Shown here: piece by piece, positions 16,795 through 24,483 of the stretch
Numbering within the stretch: the stretch's first letter is position 1
Layout of the letters: each line of letters opens with the position of its first letter
Assembly: GCA_000276965.1 (NCBI GenBank)
Contig: AKKQ01000011.1
Coordinates: forward strand, 1 to 39,069
Origin: Thiovulum sp. ES
GTDB taxonomy: Bacteria > Campylobacterota > Campylobacteria > Campylobacterales > Thiovulaceae
Reading direction: 5' to 3'
Length of the DNA stretch: 39,069 bases
Translations under genes and position numbers: made by a program
The notes under the pieces: generated by a model
What the model was told of the DNA's origin: nothing
Databases searched by the model: none
Seen by the model: the letters and a program-made list of their open reading frames with translations, nothing else

Positions 16795-18015
16795 TTAGTA
16801 TCCAGCACTTTTATAGATTTCGTATCTTTTTGAGACTTTTTCCAAATAGTGCTTAGTTTCATCCCAAGGTAAATCTTTTAGGAGTTTCTCTTTGACTTCC
16901 TCTGGACTCATCTTATTTATAGTTCGTGAAGCAACTCGGATATTTGTTTTTCCAGTAAATGCTTTTGCGACATTTCCCGCACCTGTGTTATATGCAGCAA
17001 TTGTGGCATAGAGTCGGCTTTCAGGATTTGTGATACTTTTCAAATATCGGTAGTAGAGAATGTGTAAATATGCTGTTCCCATTTCAATATTTTGAGTACT
17101 GTTAAAAAGATAAGAACCTGGTAGAACTCGCTTCTTTTTATAAACCATGTAATAGGCATCAATACCCGCACTTCTCGGAACAACTTGCATTAAACCATAA
17201 GCAGGAATATGCGATTTTGCCATTGGATTAAAAGAGCTTTCAGAATGCATAATTGCGAAAACAAGAGCAGACTCAATTTTAAACTCTTTTGCATATTTAT
17301 TTGCATCTTTTCGGAATTTACTTGCTCGTTTTACAGGAAAGTTTTTTGGAAGTTTTATAACTGTTGAATAGACTTTTGCACCAGAAACTTTTTTAGAGCT
17401 TTCTGCTTTTGTTTCTGATTTCATCTCTTTTGCAATTTTAATTTTTTCACGAACAGTTGTGTTTGGAGCAACTAAATCAGCGAGAAAAGGAGTTTTTTCA
17501 ACCTTTGATTTTGCAACTTCTTGCTTAGTGATTTTTTTGAATTTCTCTTCAACTTTTTGTGTTACAACATCTTTTTTAATAGCAGTTTCTGGAGATTCAG
17601 CCATAATTACAACGGTGTCAGCAAGTAGCTGTTTTTCGACCTCATCGCGATTTTTCTTCGAGATGATTTCAATTCTGATTTCACCTTTTTCAAAGTCTAT
17701 GATTTTCCGCCGTTTTTTATCTTCAGAATACTCAACCCAAATATGTGCAGATGAGGTTTTTGGGTCTTCCCAATATTGAGAAAGCTCTTTTTTATATTGC
17801 TTAAATTCCGCATCTAAAAGCTTTTTGTATTGCTTATATTCTGCTTCCAATTCTGCTTTGAATTGTTGAAACTCTCTCTCATTTTCCTCTTTGTATTTCT
17901 GGAAATCCTCTTTCTCTTGCTTTATAGAATTCTGAAATTCATTTTGAAAATCACTAAAACTCTCTTCCGCAAGAAGTAATGCCGATGAAACCAAAAGCGT
18001 AGGTAAAATTTTCAT
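16795..18015 (-). CDS. MltC-like lytic murein transglycosylase
   Basis: Cleaves the glycan strand of peptidoglycan. The 406-residue protein has a signal peptide (MKILPTLLVSSALLLA, then EES) with no lipobox cysteine, so it is periplasmic and not a lipoprotein like E. coli MltC. Residues 20-80 form a coiled coil with a repeated EFKQYKK-type heptad. Residues 85-160 match the MltC N-terminal domain (AHIWVEYSEDKKRRKIIDFEKGEI, split here as two pieces: AHIWVEY and IIDFEKGEIRIEI). The SLT domain starts near 235, with catalytic E259 in MHSESSFNP and the conserved AYGLMQV, GTAYL and AAYNTGAGNV. GGAGAGAG precedes the ATG, and only 9 bases separate it from the LPP20 gene upstream. Confidence 0.92.
   Translation of the reverse strand: MKILPTLLVSSALLLAEESFSDFQNEFQNSIKQEKEDFQKYKEENEREFQQFKAELEAEYKQYKKLLDAEFKQYKKELSQYWEDPKTSSAHIWVEYSEDKKRRKIIDFEKGEIRIEIISKKNRDEVEKQLLADTVVIMAESPETAIKKDVVTQKVEEKFKKITKQEVAKSKVEKTPFLADLVAPNTTVREKIKIAKEMKSETKAESSKKVSGAKVYSTVIKLPKNFPVKRASKFRKDANKYAKEFKIESALVFAIMHSESSFNPMAKSHIPAYGLMQVVPRSAGIDAYYMVYKKKRVLPGSYLFNSTQNIEMGTAYLHILYYRYLKSITNPESRLYATIAAYNTGAGNVAKAFTGKTNIRVASRTINKMSPEEVKEKLLKDLPWDETKHYLEKVSKRYEIYKSAGY
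17638..17647 (-). repeat. CGATGAGGTC word, perfect 10-mer
   Basis: Within the MltC-like gene, coding GAT GAG GTC (D-E-V). Confidence 0.85.
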
Positions 18016-18024
18016 TTCTCTCTC

Positions 18025-18447
18025 CTATTTTTGAACAACGAGAACATAATAAATTCTCTTATTTTTATCGTAATATTCCGCAACTATTTTTGTTTTTAAG
18101 TCTTTAATTGCACTTTCGACTTTTCGTTGAATATTTGATCTTGTTGCACCAAAAGCACCTTGTGCTTCAGCTTCTGAAGTGAATGTTGATTCAACTTTTG
18201 ATTTAACTTGCATTGCCACACTTGAAATCGCATTTTTTAATGCTCGGTCTTTCTGTTCGCTGAAACTTCCAATTCCCTCACCAGCTTCACCAAGTCCATA
18301 AATCTTATCTCCAACTTCTGGGTGTTTTGTCGGATGTTTAATCCATATTGCTGGTTTGATCTCTTTCGGTTTCGCACTCTTAGAACTACAAGCAGAAAAA
18401 GAGAATGCTAACAGAATAGAACTTATTGTTAAAACTAATATTTTCAT
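18025..18447 (-). CDS. LPP20-family lipoprotein
   Basis: A 140-residue outer-membrane or periplasmic lipoprotein. The signal ends in a lipobox, FSAC with Cys20. The mature part has the LPP20 pattern: PAIWIKHPTKHPEVGDKIYGLGEA, abbreviated here to its key pieces KIYGLGEA and ALKNAISSVAMQV, then VAEYYDKNKRIYYVLVV. LPP20 is a known Helicobacter lipoprotein, and Campylobacter FlgP, a flagellar basal-disk protein, shares the fold. It is the middle gene of a three-gene minus-strand cluster with another LPP20-like gene and the transglycosylase, so an envelope or flagellar-disk role is possible. No flagellar gene is present in the window to support the latter. Confidence 0.85.
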   Translation of the reverse strand: MKILVLTISSILLAFSFSACSSKSAKPKEIKPAIWIKHPTKHPEVGDKIYGLGEAGEGIGSFSEQKDRALKNAISSVAMQVKSKVESTFTSEAEAQGAFGATRSNIQRKVESAIKDLKTKIVAEYYDKNKRIYYVLVVQK

Positions 18448-18471
18448 GATTTTTCCTAAACGGAGATTTGT

Positions 18472-18495
18472 GGGGTTTCCCCAAATTGGGGGAAA
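18472..18495. repeat. Competing inverted repeats between the two lipoprotein genes
   Basis: GGGG-TTT-CCCC (18472-18482) overlaps TTTCCCC/GGGGAAA (18476-18495), so two mutually exclusive hairpins are possible. The T-run is on the plus side, so for the minus-strand transcript this looks more like an attenuator or RNA stabiliser than a terminator. Confidence 0.45.
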
Positions 18496-18518
18496 AATTT
18501 TTTGTTTTGTAAAAAGTT

Positions 18519-19139
18519 CTACTCTCTACCAAATTCTTTATCAATTTCTGCATCTAATTCAGCTTGAGCTTTTTTAGCTACAAATTGTTGATAAAGAGCT
18601 TCATCGTTTCTCATAGAAGTTTTAACAGTCTCTTTAACTTGTTCTGCAACCATTTTTGTAGCAGCAGGATTTAGAACAACTCTTACATAAAGTGTTCCAG
18701 TTTTTGGGTTTTGCCAAGAATCTCTTGGAATTGCACCAGAAAGATCAATTTTTGCAACTTGTTTTGAAACATTTGTTGTTACTTTTTCGATACTTTGTGA
18801 TTCACCAACACCTGTTGATTGAGAGAAGTTTTTGAACATGTTTTTTACTTTTGTATTCAACTGTCTCGCAAGTGAATCTCTAGCTTGTGATTCAGCTTCA
18901 ACTCTTTGATGACCTTCGCCAAGTGGAGAACTGTCTGCACTACCAACAGCAGTTAATCCGCCTTCAAGGTATGGGCTACAAATCCAAGTTGGAGCTAAAG
19001 CACCATCTCTAGAACATTGATTTGGATCAATTTGTGGAGCATCATTAACAGATTGAGCTACTGGTTGATTTCCACTACAACTAGCTAGACCGAAAAGAGC
19101 AACTGCTGAAAAAGCTAAAACATTACTTCTTAATTTCAT
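18519..19139 (-). CDS. LPP20-like lipoprotein
   Basis: A 206-residue lipoprotein (lipobox LASC, Cys21). The mature protein has two further cysteines (NQCSRDG and WICSPY), which could form a disulphide. It then has the LPP20-like core GGLTAVGSAD, HQRVEAESQARDSLARQL and GTLYVRVVLNP. The C-terminal 50 residues are a charged helix. It is the first gene of the cluster with the smaller LPP20 protein and the transglycosylase. Its base composition is more GC-rich and codon use more regular than its neighbours, as in highly expressed envelope proteins. The AAGGA ribosome site lies 5 bases before the ATG. Confidence 0.85.
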   Translation of the reverse strand: MKLRSNVLAFSAVALFGLASCSGNQPVAQSVNDAPQIDPNQCSRDGALAPTWICSPYLEGGLTAVGSADSSPLGEGHQRVEAESQARDSLARQLNTKVKNMFKNFSQSTGVGESQSIEKVTTNVSKQVAKIDLSGAIPRDSWQNPKTGTLYVRVVLNPAATKMVAEQVKETVKTSMRNDEALYQQFVAKKAQAELDAEIDKEFGRE

Positions 19140-19209
19140 AAGAATCCTTTAAATATAAAGACATATATAAGAACAAATATCGACTATCTAAAAAAACTTT
19201 CAAATTTGT

Positions 19210-19215
19210 TAGAAT
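19210..19215 (+). promoter_or_regulatory. -10 box of murF
   Basis: TAGAAT after CAAATTTGT, 18 bases before the murF ATG. Confidence 0.5.
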
Positions 19216-19232
19216 AGTAAAAAAGAGAATAG

Positions 19233-20705
19233 ATGGAATTTTCAGAGCTATTAGAAATAGCGAAACCAGTTACTCACATTCTGCTTGTGATGTCGCTTGG
19301 CTTTTACCTCATCACGAATTTACAATGGTATAGCTATAAAATTGAGCGGGTTTTGACAAAACACCACAAACCACATTGGCACTTTTTATATTTTGCAATT
19401 CCATTTACACTCTATTACTTTGTCGGAAATTTTTTCATTGTATTTTTCTTTTTCGCCTATTTGCCTTCACTCTATATTTGGCACAGGAGACTTGATAAAA
19501 AATTAGCTTGGACAGGTAGAGTAAAAAGATTTTTTGGACTACTTGTTTTCTTGACAATTTACGGAGATATTTTGTGCATGGTAAAAGAGGGTTGCCAGGA
19601 GTTTGGAATTTTATTACCGATAATTTTGACTCTTCTCGGTTCGCATTTGACAGAAAAAGTGATATTTTTATCTTTCAAAAAAAGTGCAGAAAATAAGTTA
19701 CGGAATTTACATAACTTAAAAATCATTGCAGTTACAGGAAGTTATGGAAAGACTTCGATTAAAAATTTCTTATATCAAATTTTATCACGAAAATATCGAG
19801 TACAGATGACACCTCGAAGTGTAAATACTCTTGGTGGAATTGTAAAAGATATAAATGAGAATTTGATGAACAGCACAGAAATCTATATCGTAGAAGCTGG
19901 AGCAAGGGAAAAGGGAGATATTAGAGAAATTGCGGAACTTTTACAACATCAAATTGCTGTTGTAGGAAAAATTGGCGAACAACACATCGAATATTTTAAA
20001 AACATAAGCAACATTGCAAAAACAAAATTGGAACTTCTTGAATCTAAAAACCTGAAAAATGCCTATTTGAACGACTCTGCAAATGATTATTTATATATTG
20101 TGGAGCCACCGTTTCAAATCGAGTTTTTTGGAAGAGAGATTTCACAAATCTACTCAACAATTGAAGGAACAGATTTTTCATTACAAATTGGAAATGAGAA
20201 AGTTCGTTTTCAAACAGAACTCCTTGGAAGTTTTCAGGCTGAAAATATTGACGGAGTTGTTCGAGTTGCTCTTGATTTAGGTTTCTCTATCGATGAGGTG
20301 CAAAGAGCAATTTTAAATCTCAAACCTGTTACAAATCGATTGCAAAAAATTAAAGCGGGTGGGAAAACAATTCTTGATGATGGATATAACAGTAATTTTG
20401 ACGGAATGTTAGAAGCTTTCCGAATTGTTGAAAAGAGTCGAGGTAGAAAAGTTCTTGTTTCCCCAGGTCTTGTTGAAAGCAGTGATGAATTGAATATTCA
20501 AATTGCAAAAGAGATTGATAAAATCTTTAATTTCGTAATTATTACTGGCTCTTTAAATCGAGACCTTTTTAAGCGGGAGTTGAAAAACACAAAGGCAAAT
20601 AAAGTTTTTCTTGAAGACAAAAGCAAACTAGAAGCAATTTTAGGAAAATACACGAAAAGCGGAGACCTTATTCTTTTTGCAAATGATGCTCCAAACTTCA
20701 TTTAA
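19233..20705 (+). CDS. murF: UDP-MurNAc-tripeptide:D-Ala-D-Ala ligase MurF, with N-terminal membrane region
   Basis: MurF adds the D-Ala-D-Ala dipeptide to complete the peptidoglycan precursor. The 490-residue protein has the Mur ligase ATP loop TGSYGKTS at residues 168-175. Later come EAGAREKGDI, a conserved GEQHIEYF and the C-terminal domain LDDGYNSNFDGM. Residues 1-145 hold about four hydrophobic segments (about 12-30, 50-80, 100-115, 122-145). This membrane-anchored form is typical of Campylobacterota and absent from E. coli MurF. It starts with ATG, 18 bases after its -10 box. A hairpin carrying the GATGAGGTC word follows the stop. Confidence 0.93.
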   Translation: MEFSELLEIAKPVTHILLVMSLGFYLITNLQWYSYKIERVLTKHHKPHWHFLYFAIPFTLYYFVGNFFIVFFFFAYLPSLYIWHRRLDKKLAWTGRVKRFFGLLVFLTIYGDILCMVKEGCQEFGILLPIILTLLGSHLTEKVIFLSFKKSAENKLRNLHNLKIIAVTGSYGKTSIKNFLYQILSRKYRVQMTPRSVNTLGGIVKDINENLMNSTEIYIVEAGAREKGDIREIAELLQHQIAVVGKIGEQHIEYFKNISNIAKTKLELLESKNLKNAYLNDSANDYLYIVEPPFQIEFFGREISQIYSTIEGTDFSLQIGNEKVRFQTELLGSFQAENIDGVVRVALDLGFSIDEVQRAILNLKPVTNRLQKIKAGGKTILDDGYNSNFDGMLEAFRIVEKSRGRKVLVSPGLVESSDELNIQIAKEIDKIFNFVIITGSLNRDLFKRELKNTKANKVFLEDKSKLEAILGKYTKSGDLILFANDAPNFI

Positions 20706-20710
20706 AATTT

Positions 20711-20727
20711 GTCGGATTCTTTCCGAC
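20711..20727 (+). terminator. Hairpin after murF, overlapping an uptake-like word
   Basis: Stem GTCGGA/TCCGAC with loop TTCTT, 5 bases past the stop. The right arm runs directly into GACCTCATCG (20725-20734). A weak terminator or DNA-level element; there is no T-run. Confidence 0.5.
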
Positions 20728-20734
20728 CTCATCG
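20725..20734 (-). repeat. CGATGAGGTC word, perfect 10-mer, intergenic
   Basis: The only perfect copy outside a coding region, between murF and the kdsC-like gene. It shares three bases with the hairpin arm. Confidence 0.85.
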
Positions 20735-20749
20735 AACAATTATTTTCGT

Positions 20750-20755
20750 TAGAAT
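20750..20755 (+). promoter_or_regulatory. -10 box of the kdsC-like gene
   Basis: TAGAAT after TTTTCGT, 19 bases before the ATG. Confidence 0.5.
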
Positions 20756-20773
20756 TATTAAAAAAGGAAAAAA

Positions 20774-21280
20774 ATGAAATCTCAAGCAAAACATGTAAAA
20801 GCAATTCTTACTGATGTTGATGGAGTTTTGACAGACGGCGGAATTTATTACGACGAAAATGGAAATGAATTCAAAAAATTCAATGTTAAAGATGGGCAAA
20901 TTGTCAAGAATTTAAAAGATAACGGAATTATTCTCGGTGTTATCACTGGTCGAATTTCAAAAAGTGTGGATCGACGAATTGATGAACTAGGTTTTGATTT
21001 TTATCGAAGTGGAGTAGAAAACAAAATTGTCGAATTTGCAAATTTTCTCAAAAAATTTGGTTTAAAACCTGATGATGTCGCATATATTGGTGACGACATA
21101 AATGATTTAAAACTTTTAAAAAGTGTTGGCTTCTCTTCCGCTCCGACCGATTCAAGATATTACATTAGAAATACTGTGGATTATGTTACAAACTCAAAAG
21201 GTGGAGATGGAGCTTTTCGAGATGTCGCTGACTATATTTTAGAGGCAAAAGGAAAATTCCGAGAGATTTTAAATAAATAG
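20774..21280 (+). CDS. KdsC-like HAD phosphatase
   Basis: A 168-residue HAD-superfamily phosphatase without a cap domain, as in KDO-8-phosphate phosphatase (KdsC), which makes KDO for lipopolysaccharide. The nucleophile D14 and acid/base D16 are in DVDGVLTDGG. The motif-2 threonine T58 is in ITGR, and the metal-binding acids are in GDDIND (106-111). The family tail GGDGAFRDVADYIL is also present. KdsC is the best guess from the motifs. However, its stop is followed at once by the ATG of a StiP/PRTase gene, and HAD phosphatases also occur in Ter-linked gene sets with StiP, so it could act in that pathway instead. AAAAGGA precedes the ATG. Confidence 0.85.
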   Translation: MKSQAKHVKAILTDVDGVLTDGGIYYDENGNEFKKFNVKDGQIVKNLKDNGIILGVITGRISKSVDRRIDELGFDFYRSGVENKIVEFANFLKKFGLKPDDVAYIGDDINDLKLLKSVGFSSAPTDSRYYIRNTVDYVTNSKGGDGAFRDVADYILEAKGKFREILNK

Positions 21281-22333
21281 ATGTTTCATGGTAGCTATTT
21301 AGAAAATGATGTGAATTTTCTGCTTAAAAAAATAGAGTTAGAATTTACAGATGTTTCAGAAAAGGAGCGAGAAATTCAGAGTGGAAAAAAGCACTACTCC
21401 GAAATGATTTCTCGTGAAAATTTACCAACTGAGAAATATTTGGAAATTTTCCACGAAAGTATGAACCGAAATTTAGAAAATTTCGCACAAGACATTTTAA
21501 ACTTAGCATTTTTGCTTCCAAAAGATGTAGCGATAGTTTCACTTGCACGGGGCGGAACTCCAATCGGAGTTATTGCAAAACGGATAATCCTAGAGCGATT
21601 TGGAGTAGATTTACAGCACTACTCTATTTCAATAATTCGGGATCGTGGAGTCGATTGGAATGCACTTAAATTTATTTTGGAACGACACAAAAAAGTTATT
21701 TTTCTCGATGGCTGGACTGGAAAAGGTGTGATTGGTCGAGAACTCAAAAAGTCCATTTCTGAATTTAATTCAAAGTTCAAAAAAAATCTCTCAACAGATC
21801 TATATGTCTTAGCAGATATTTCAGGAACAGCCGATTTTTCGGTAACAAACAGGGACTATTTAATTCCGTCATCTGCCTTAAATTCAACAATTTCTGGACT
21901 AATTAGCCGAACAGTTTTAAATGACCTCATCGGTAAAAATGATTTTCATGGTTGCCTCTTTTACAGCGAATTTAAAGACAACGATTACTCTTTGGATTTT
22001 GCGGAAAAAGTTGTTAAAAAGAGTCAAAAACTAGAACCAAATTTGAAAAAATTTATAGAACCAAAAAGCGAATTTAGAGAGAATAAAAAAAAGAGAATTG
22101 ATGAATTGATGAAAAAATATGATGTTTCAAACTACAATTTCTTAAAACCTGGTGTTGCTGAAACAACTCGTGTTTTGCTTCGCCGAGTTCCTAAAAAAAT
22201 TCTTCTACAAAACTTGGAAAATTGGGACACAAAACACTTAATTCAACTATCAAATGAGAAAAATATTCCTGTCGATGAGGTCGCTGATTTGCCTTTTTCA
22301 GCAATTGGAATTGTTAAAAACATTGTGAAATAA
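21281..22333 (+). CDS. StiP / Ter-associated phosphoribosyltransferase-like protein
   Basis: A 350-residue protein. The N-terminal two-thirds match the StiP/PRTase family (also described as a cysteine protease or phosphoribosyltransferase) that accompanies tellurium-resistance Ter genes. The key segments are EIQSGKKHYSEM at 31-42, SLARGGTPIG at 87-96, HYSISIIRDRGVD at 113-125, FLDGWTGKG at 141-149 (PRPP-loop-like), and SSALNSTISGLISRT near 197-211. The C-terminal 90 residues are a separate lysine-rich domain (RVLLRRVPKKILLQNL) that may bind nucleic acid. The ATG directly follows the TAG of the HAD gene. No terA-F, ATP-grasp or Pelota genes are present here. The exact reaction is not known. 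Confidence 0.75.
   Translation: MFHGSYLENDVNFLLKKIELEFTDVSEKEREIQSGKKHYSEMISRENLPTEKYLEIFHESMNRNLENFAQDILNLAFLLPKDVAIVSLARGGTPIGVIAKRIILERFGVDLQHYSISIIRDRGVDWNALKFILERHKKVIFLDGWTGKGVIGRELKKSISEFNSKFKKNLSTDLYVLADISGTADFSVTNRDYLIPSSALNSTISGLISRTVLNDLIGKNDFHGCLFYSEFKDNDYSLDFAEKVVKKSQKLEPNLKKFIEPKSEFRENKKKRIDELMKKYDVSNYNFLKPGVAETTRVLLRRVPKKILLQNLENWDTKHLIQLSNEKNIPVDEVADLPFSAIGIVKNIVK
21923..21932 (-). repeat. CGATGAGGTC word, perfect 10-mer
   Basis: Within the StiP-like gene; the coding strand reads GAC CTC ATC (D-L-I). Confidence 0.85.
22273..22282 (+). repeat. CGATGAGGTC word, perfect 10-mer
   Basis: Near the 3' end of the StiP-like gene, coding GAT GAG GTC (D-E-V), 340 bases from the previous copy and in opposite orientation. 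Confidence 0.85.
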
Positions 22334-22353
22334 TTCTTAAAATTATAAATATT

Positions 22354-23604
22354 TTATTGATTTTCACTGTTTTCAGCTTCCATCATTTTATCTAAAAGTT
22401 TTATCCTTTCTTTCATTTTGTAAAGAGATTTTAAAACTATTTCGTAACTCTGTTTTTGATCTGTTTTATATTTCAAATCAACAAGCTCTTGTTCAAAATC
22501 ATATTTGGTTTGTCTAATATCTCTCTGAATTTCTGCAAGCTCTTCACGGTCAAGGTCTTTGATAATATTTTTACAACCTTGGTAATCTGAAGGCATTCCA
22601 TTTCTTTTGTTTTGTGCTTTTTCAATTCGGCACATTGCTCGACCTTGCATAAAATTTAGAACCATGTCTCGCTGAATTTCTACAACTTTCAGAAAAAGTC
22701 CTTTTCGTTTTTTAAGTCTGTTAATTTGTGCTGGAATCTCATTTAAAAGTTTTTCATTTCTTTGAATTTTTTGCTCAATTCTCTCTAAAAGTTCTAACAT
22801 CTCTCTCATGTTGTAAAGATATTTTAAAACTGCTTCATAAACTCTTTTTTTACCTGTTTTGAATTGCAAATAATCAAGTTCTTTTTTAATATCACTCTTT
22901 ATCTCAATAAGAACATTTTTGCTTTCTTGGAACTCTTCACTATCCAATATTTCACAATCTTTAACTAAATAACTTTCTGAACATATTTCTTCATATTTGT
23001 AAATATTATCGCGAAGCAATTTTTCTATTTTTTGAGAAAACTTTTTGAGTTTTTCTGCTCTCCTCAATTGCGATGGAATTTGATTTAAGAGTTGTTCATT
23101 TCTATAAATTTTTGCTTCTATTCGACCTAAACGAGTTTCGGGAAATTCTCTTTTTTCGATAGTCCTAATTTGAAATTCTCTTTTTAAAATTTCATACTCT
23201 TTTTCCAATCTTTCCGTATCAAGAAAGTTTTTTTCATGCTTTTTAGATTGATTTGGAGCTTTTGGAATACTCAATTCAGCTTTTAACCAATATGAATTAT
23301 TTTCCCAAGAGTAATCCAAAATTTTGATTTTTACAAGAGTTTTGAAATTTTCTTCTAAATTGTAGTTTGAGAAATTTTTAGCTTTTCCGTTTTGCAATTG
23401 AGTTGATTTCACATATTGACTTTGGATTGTTGTTCCAAACTCTTTTGCAAATTCACTTTTTATTTTCAATTCAGCTTTTTGTTGTGCAGTAGTTTGACTC
23501 TCATCTTCACTTACTTGGTAAATTGTTTCTCGGATTTGAGAAGTTGGGCTGTGTTTCGCACAGGCAAAAAATAGAAATGGAATTATAAAAATAATGCTTT
23601 TCAA
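22354..23604 (-). CDS. Coiled-coil lipoprotein with internal duplication
   Basis: A 416-residue lipoprotein (lipobox FFAC, Cys15). Residues 25-110 resemble the LPP20-type small domain (AQQKAELKIKSEFAKEFG, then VKIKILDYSWENNSYWLKAEL in part). The rest, about 125-410, is almost entirely charged helix. Two units of about 130 residues share the order: RIEAKIYRNEQLLNQIPSQ versus RIEQKIQRNEKLLNEIPAQ, then a two-cysteine segment, then LDYLQFKTGKKRVYEAVLK versus LVDLKYKTDQKQSYEIVLK, then a YNMRE/YKMKE end. So the region arose by tandem duplication. Each unit has a close pair of cysteines (CSES...KDCE and CRIE...GCK) that could form disulphides. The function is unknown; it may span the periplasm. Confidence 0.8.
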   Translation of the reverse strand: MKSIIFIIPFLFFACAKHSPTSQIRETIYQVSEDESQTTAQQKAELKIKSEFAKEFGTTIQSQYVKSTQLQNGKAKNFSNYNLEENFKTLVKIKILDYSWENNSYWLKAELSIPKAPNQSKKHEKNFLDTERLEKEYEILKREFQIRTIEKREFPETRLGRIEAKIYRNEQLLNQIPSQLRRAEKLKKFSQKIEKLLRDNIYKYEEICSESYLVKDCEILDSEEFQESKNVLIEIKSDIKKELDYLQFKTGKKRVYEAVLKYLYNMREMLELLERIEQKIQRNEKLLNEIPAQINRLKKRKGLFLKVVEIQRDMVLNFMQGRAMCRIEKAQNKRNGMPSDYQGCKNIIKDLDREELAEIQRDIRQTKYDFEQELVDLKYKTDQKQSYEIVLKSLYKMKERIKLLDKMMEAENSENQ

Positions 23605-23666
23605 TGGAAATCTTTTTAATCGATTTTAACAAAAAGAGATCCGATTTGCAGATTTTTTAAATTTAA

Positions 23667-23696
23667 TTTTGCGGACAAAAAATCTTGACCGCAAAA
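23667..23696 (-). terminator. Terminator after fabG
   Basis: TTTTGCGG (23667-23674) and CCGCAAAA (23689-23696) form an 8-bp stem with a 14-base AT-rich loop. TTAAATTT follows in the minus direction. Confidence 0.55.
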
Positions 23697-23699
23697 AAG

Positions 23700-24443
23700 C
23701 TACATGCTTAAGCCACCATTCACTTTTAAAACACTACCTGTAATATATCCCGCACCGTCTGAAAGTAAAAATGCTACTGTTTCCGCAACCTCTTCACCTT
23801 TTCCAAATCTTTTTAGTGGAATATTTGAGATGTAAGCCTCTTTAATTTCGTCTTTCAAAGTTTCCGTCATATCTGTTGCGATAAATCCTGGAGTGATAGA
23901 ATTGAAACGAATTCCCCGAGCCGAACCCTCTTGTGCAAAACTTTTTGTCATAGCGATAACACCGCCTTTTGAAGCAGAATAGTTTGTTTGTCCAGCATTT
24001 CCAGTTTCCCCAACAATTGAAGCAATATTTACAACTGATCCAAACTTTTTCTTACTCATAACCTTAAGAGCTTCTCGAGAACCGTAGAAAGTTGAGTTGA
24101 GATTTGCACGAATTACAGAATCAAAATCTGCTCCTTTCATTCGGATAGCCAGTTTGTCATTTGTAATTCCCGCATTATTTACAAGATACGAAAGTTCGCC
24201 GTCCGCTTCAATGATTGTTTTGATTCCTGCAACAAATTCATCTTCATTTGAAACATCAAATTTAATTACAGCAGATTGAAGACCTTTTTCGCTAAGTTCG
24301 TTGTGTAATTTGTCCGCTTCTTCATGCGAACTTCTGTAATTTATCCAAACTTTTAAACCGTATCCAGCAAGAACTCGAGCAACATCAGAACCGATTCCAC
24401 GACTTGCTCCAGTAACTAAAACATTTTTTCCACTAAAATTCAT
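23700..24443 (-). CDS. fabG: 3-oxoacyl-ACP reductase FabG
   Basis: NADPH-dependent reductase of the fatty-acid elongation cycle, a classical short-chain dehydrogenase. The 247-residue protein has the cofactor loop TGASRGIG at 11-18, NNAG at 89-92, and the catalytic tetrad N114, S142, Y155 and K159 (YSASK). PGFIATDMT and the C-terminal GGYLTGSVLKVNGG-type end (here GAGYITGSVLKVNGGLSM) are typical of FabG. I start at ATG 24441-24443, which gives MNFSGKNVLVTG. An in-frame TTG two codons upstream is too close to the AAAG site. Single gene with its own terminator; fabD lies elsewhere in the window. Confidence 0.93.
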   Translation of the reverse strand: MNFSGKNVLVTGASRGIGSDVARVLAGYGLKVWINYRSSHEEADKLHNELSEKGLQSAVIKFDVSNEDEFVAGIKTIIEADGELSYLVNNAGITNDKLAIRMKGADFDSVIRANLNSTFYGSREALKVMSKKKFGSVVNIASIVGETGNAGQTNYSASKGGVIAMTKSFAQEGSARGIRFNSITPGFIATDMTETLKDEIKEAYISNIPLKRFGKGEEVAETVAFLLSDGAGYITGSVLKVNGGLSM

Positions 24444-24483
24444 ATACAATCTTTTTTTCTAATTCTAACAAGAAAGAGGTAAT

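Noticed and set aside
21281-22333. Calling the StiP-like gene a tellurite-resistance gene
   Set aside because: No ter genes are nearby and the biochemical role of the family is not settled.
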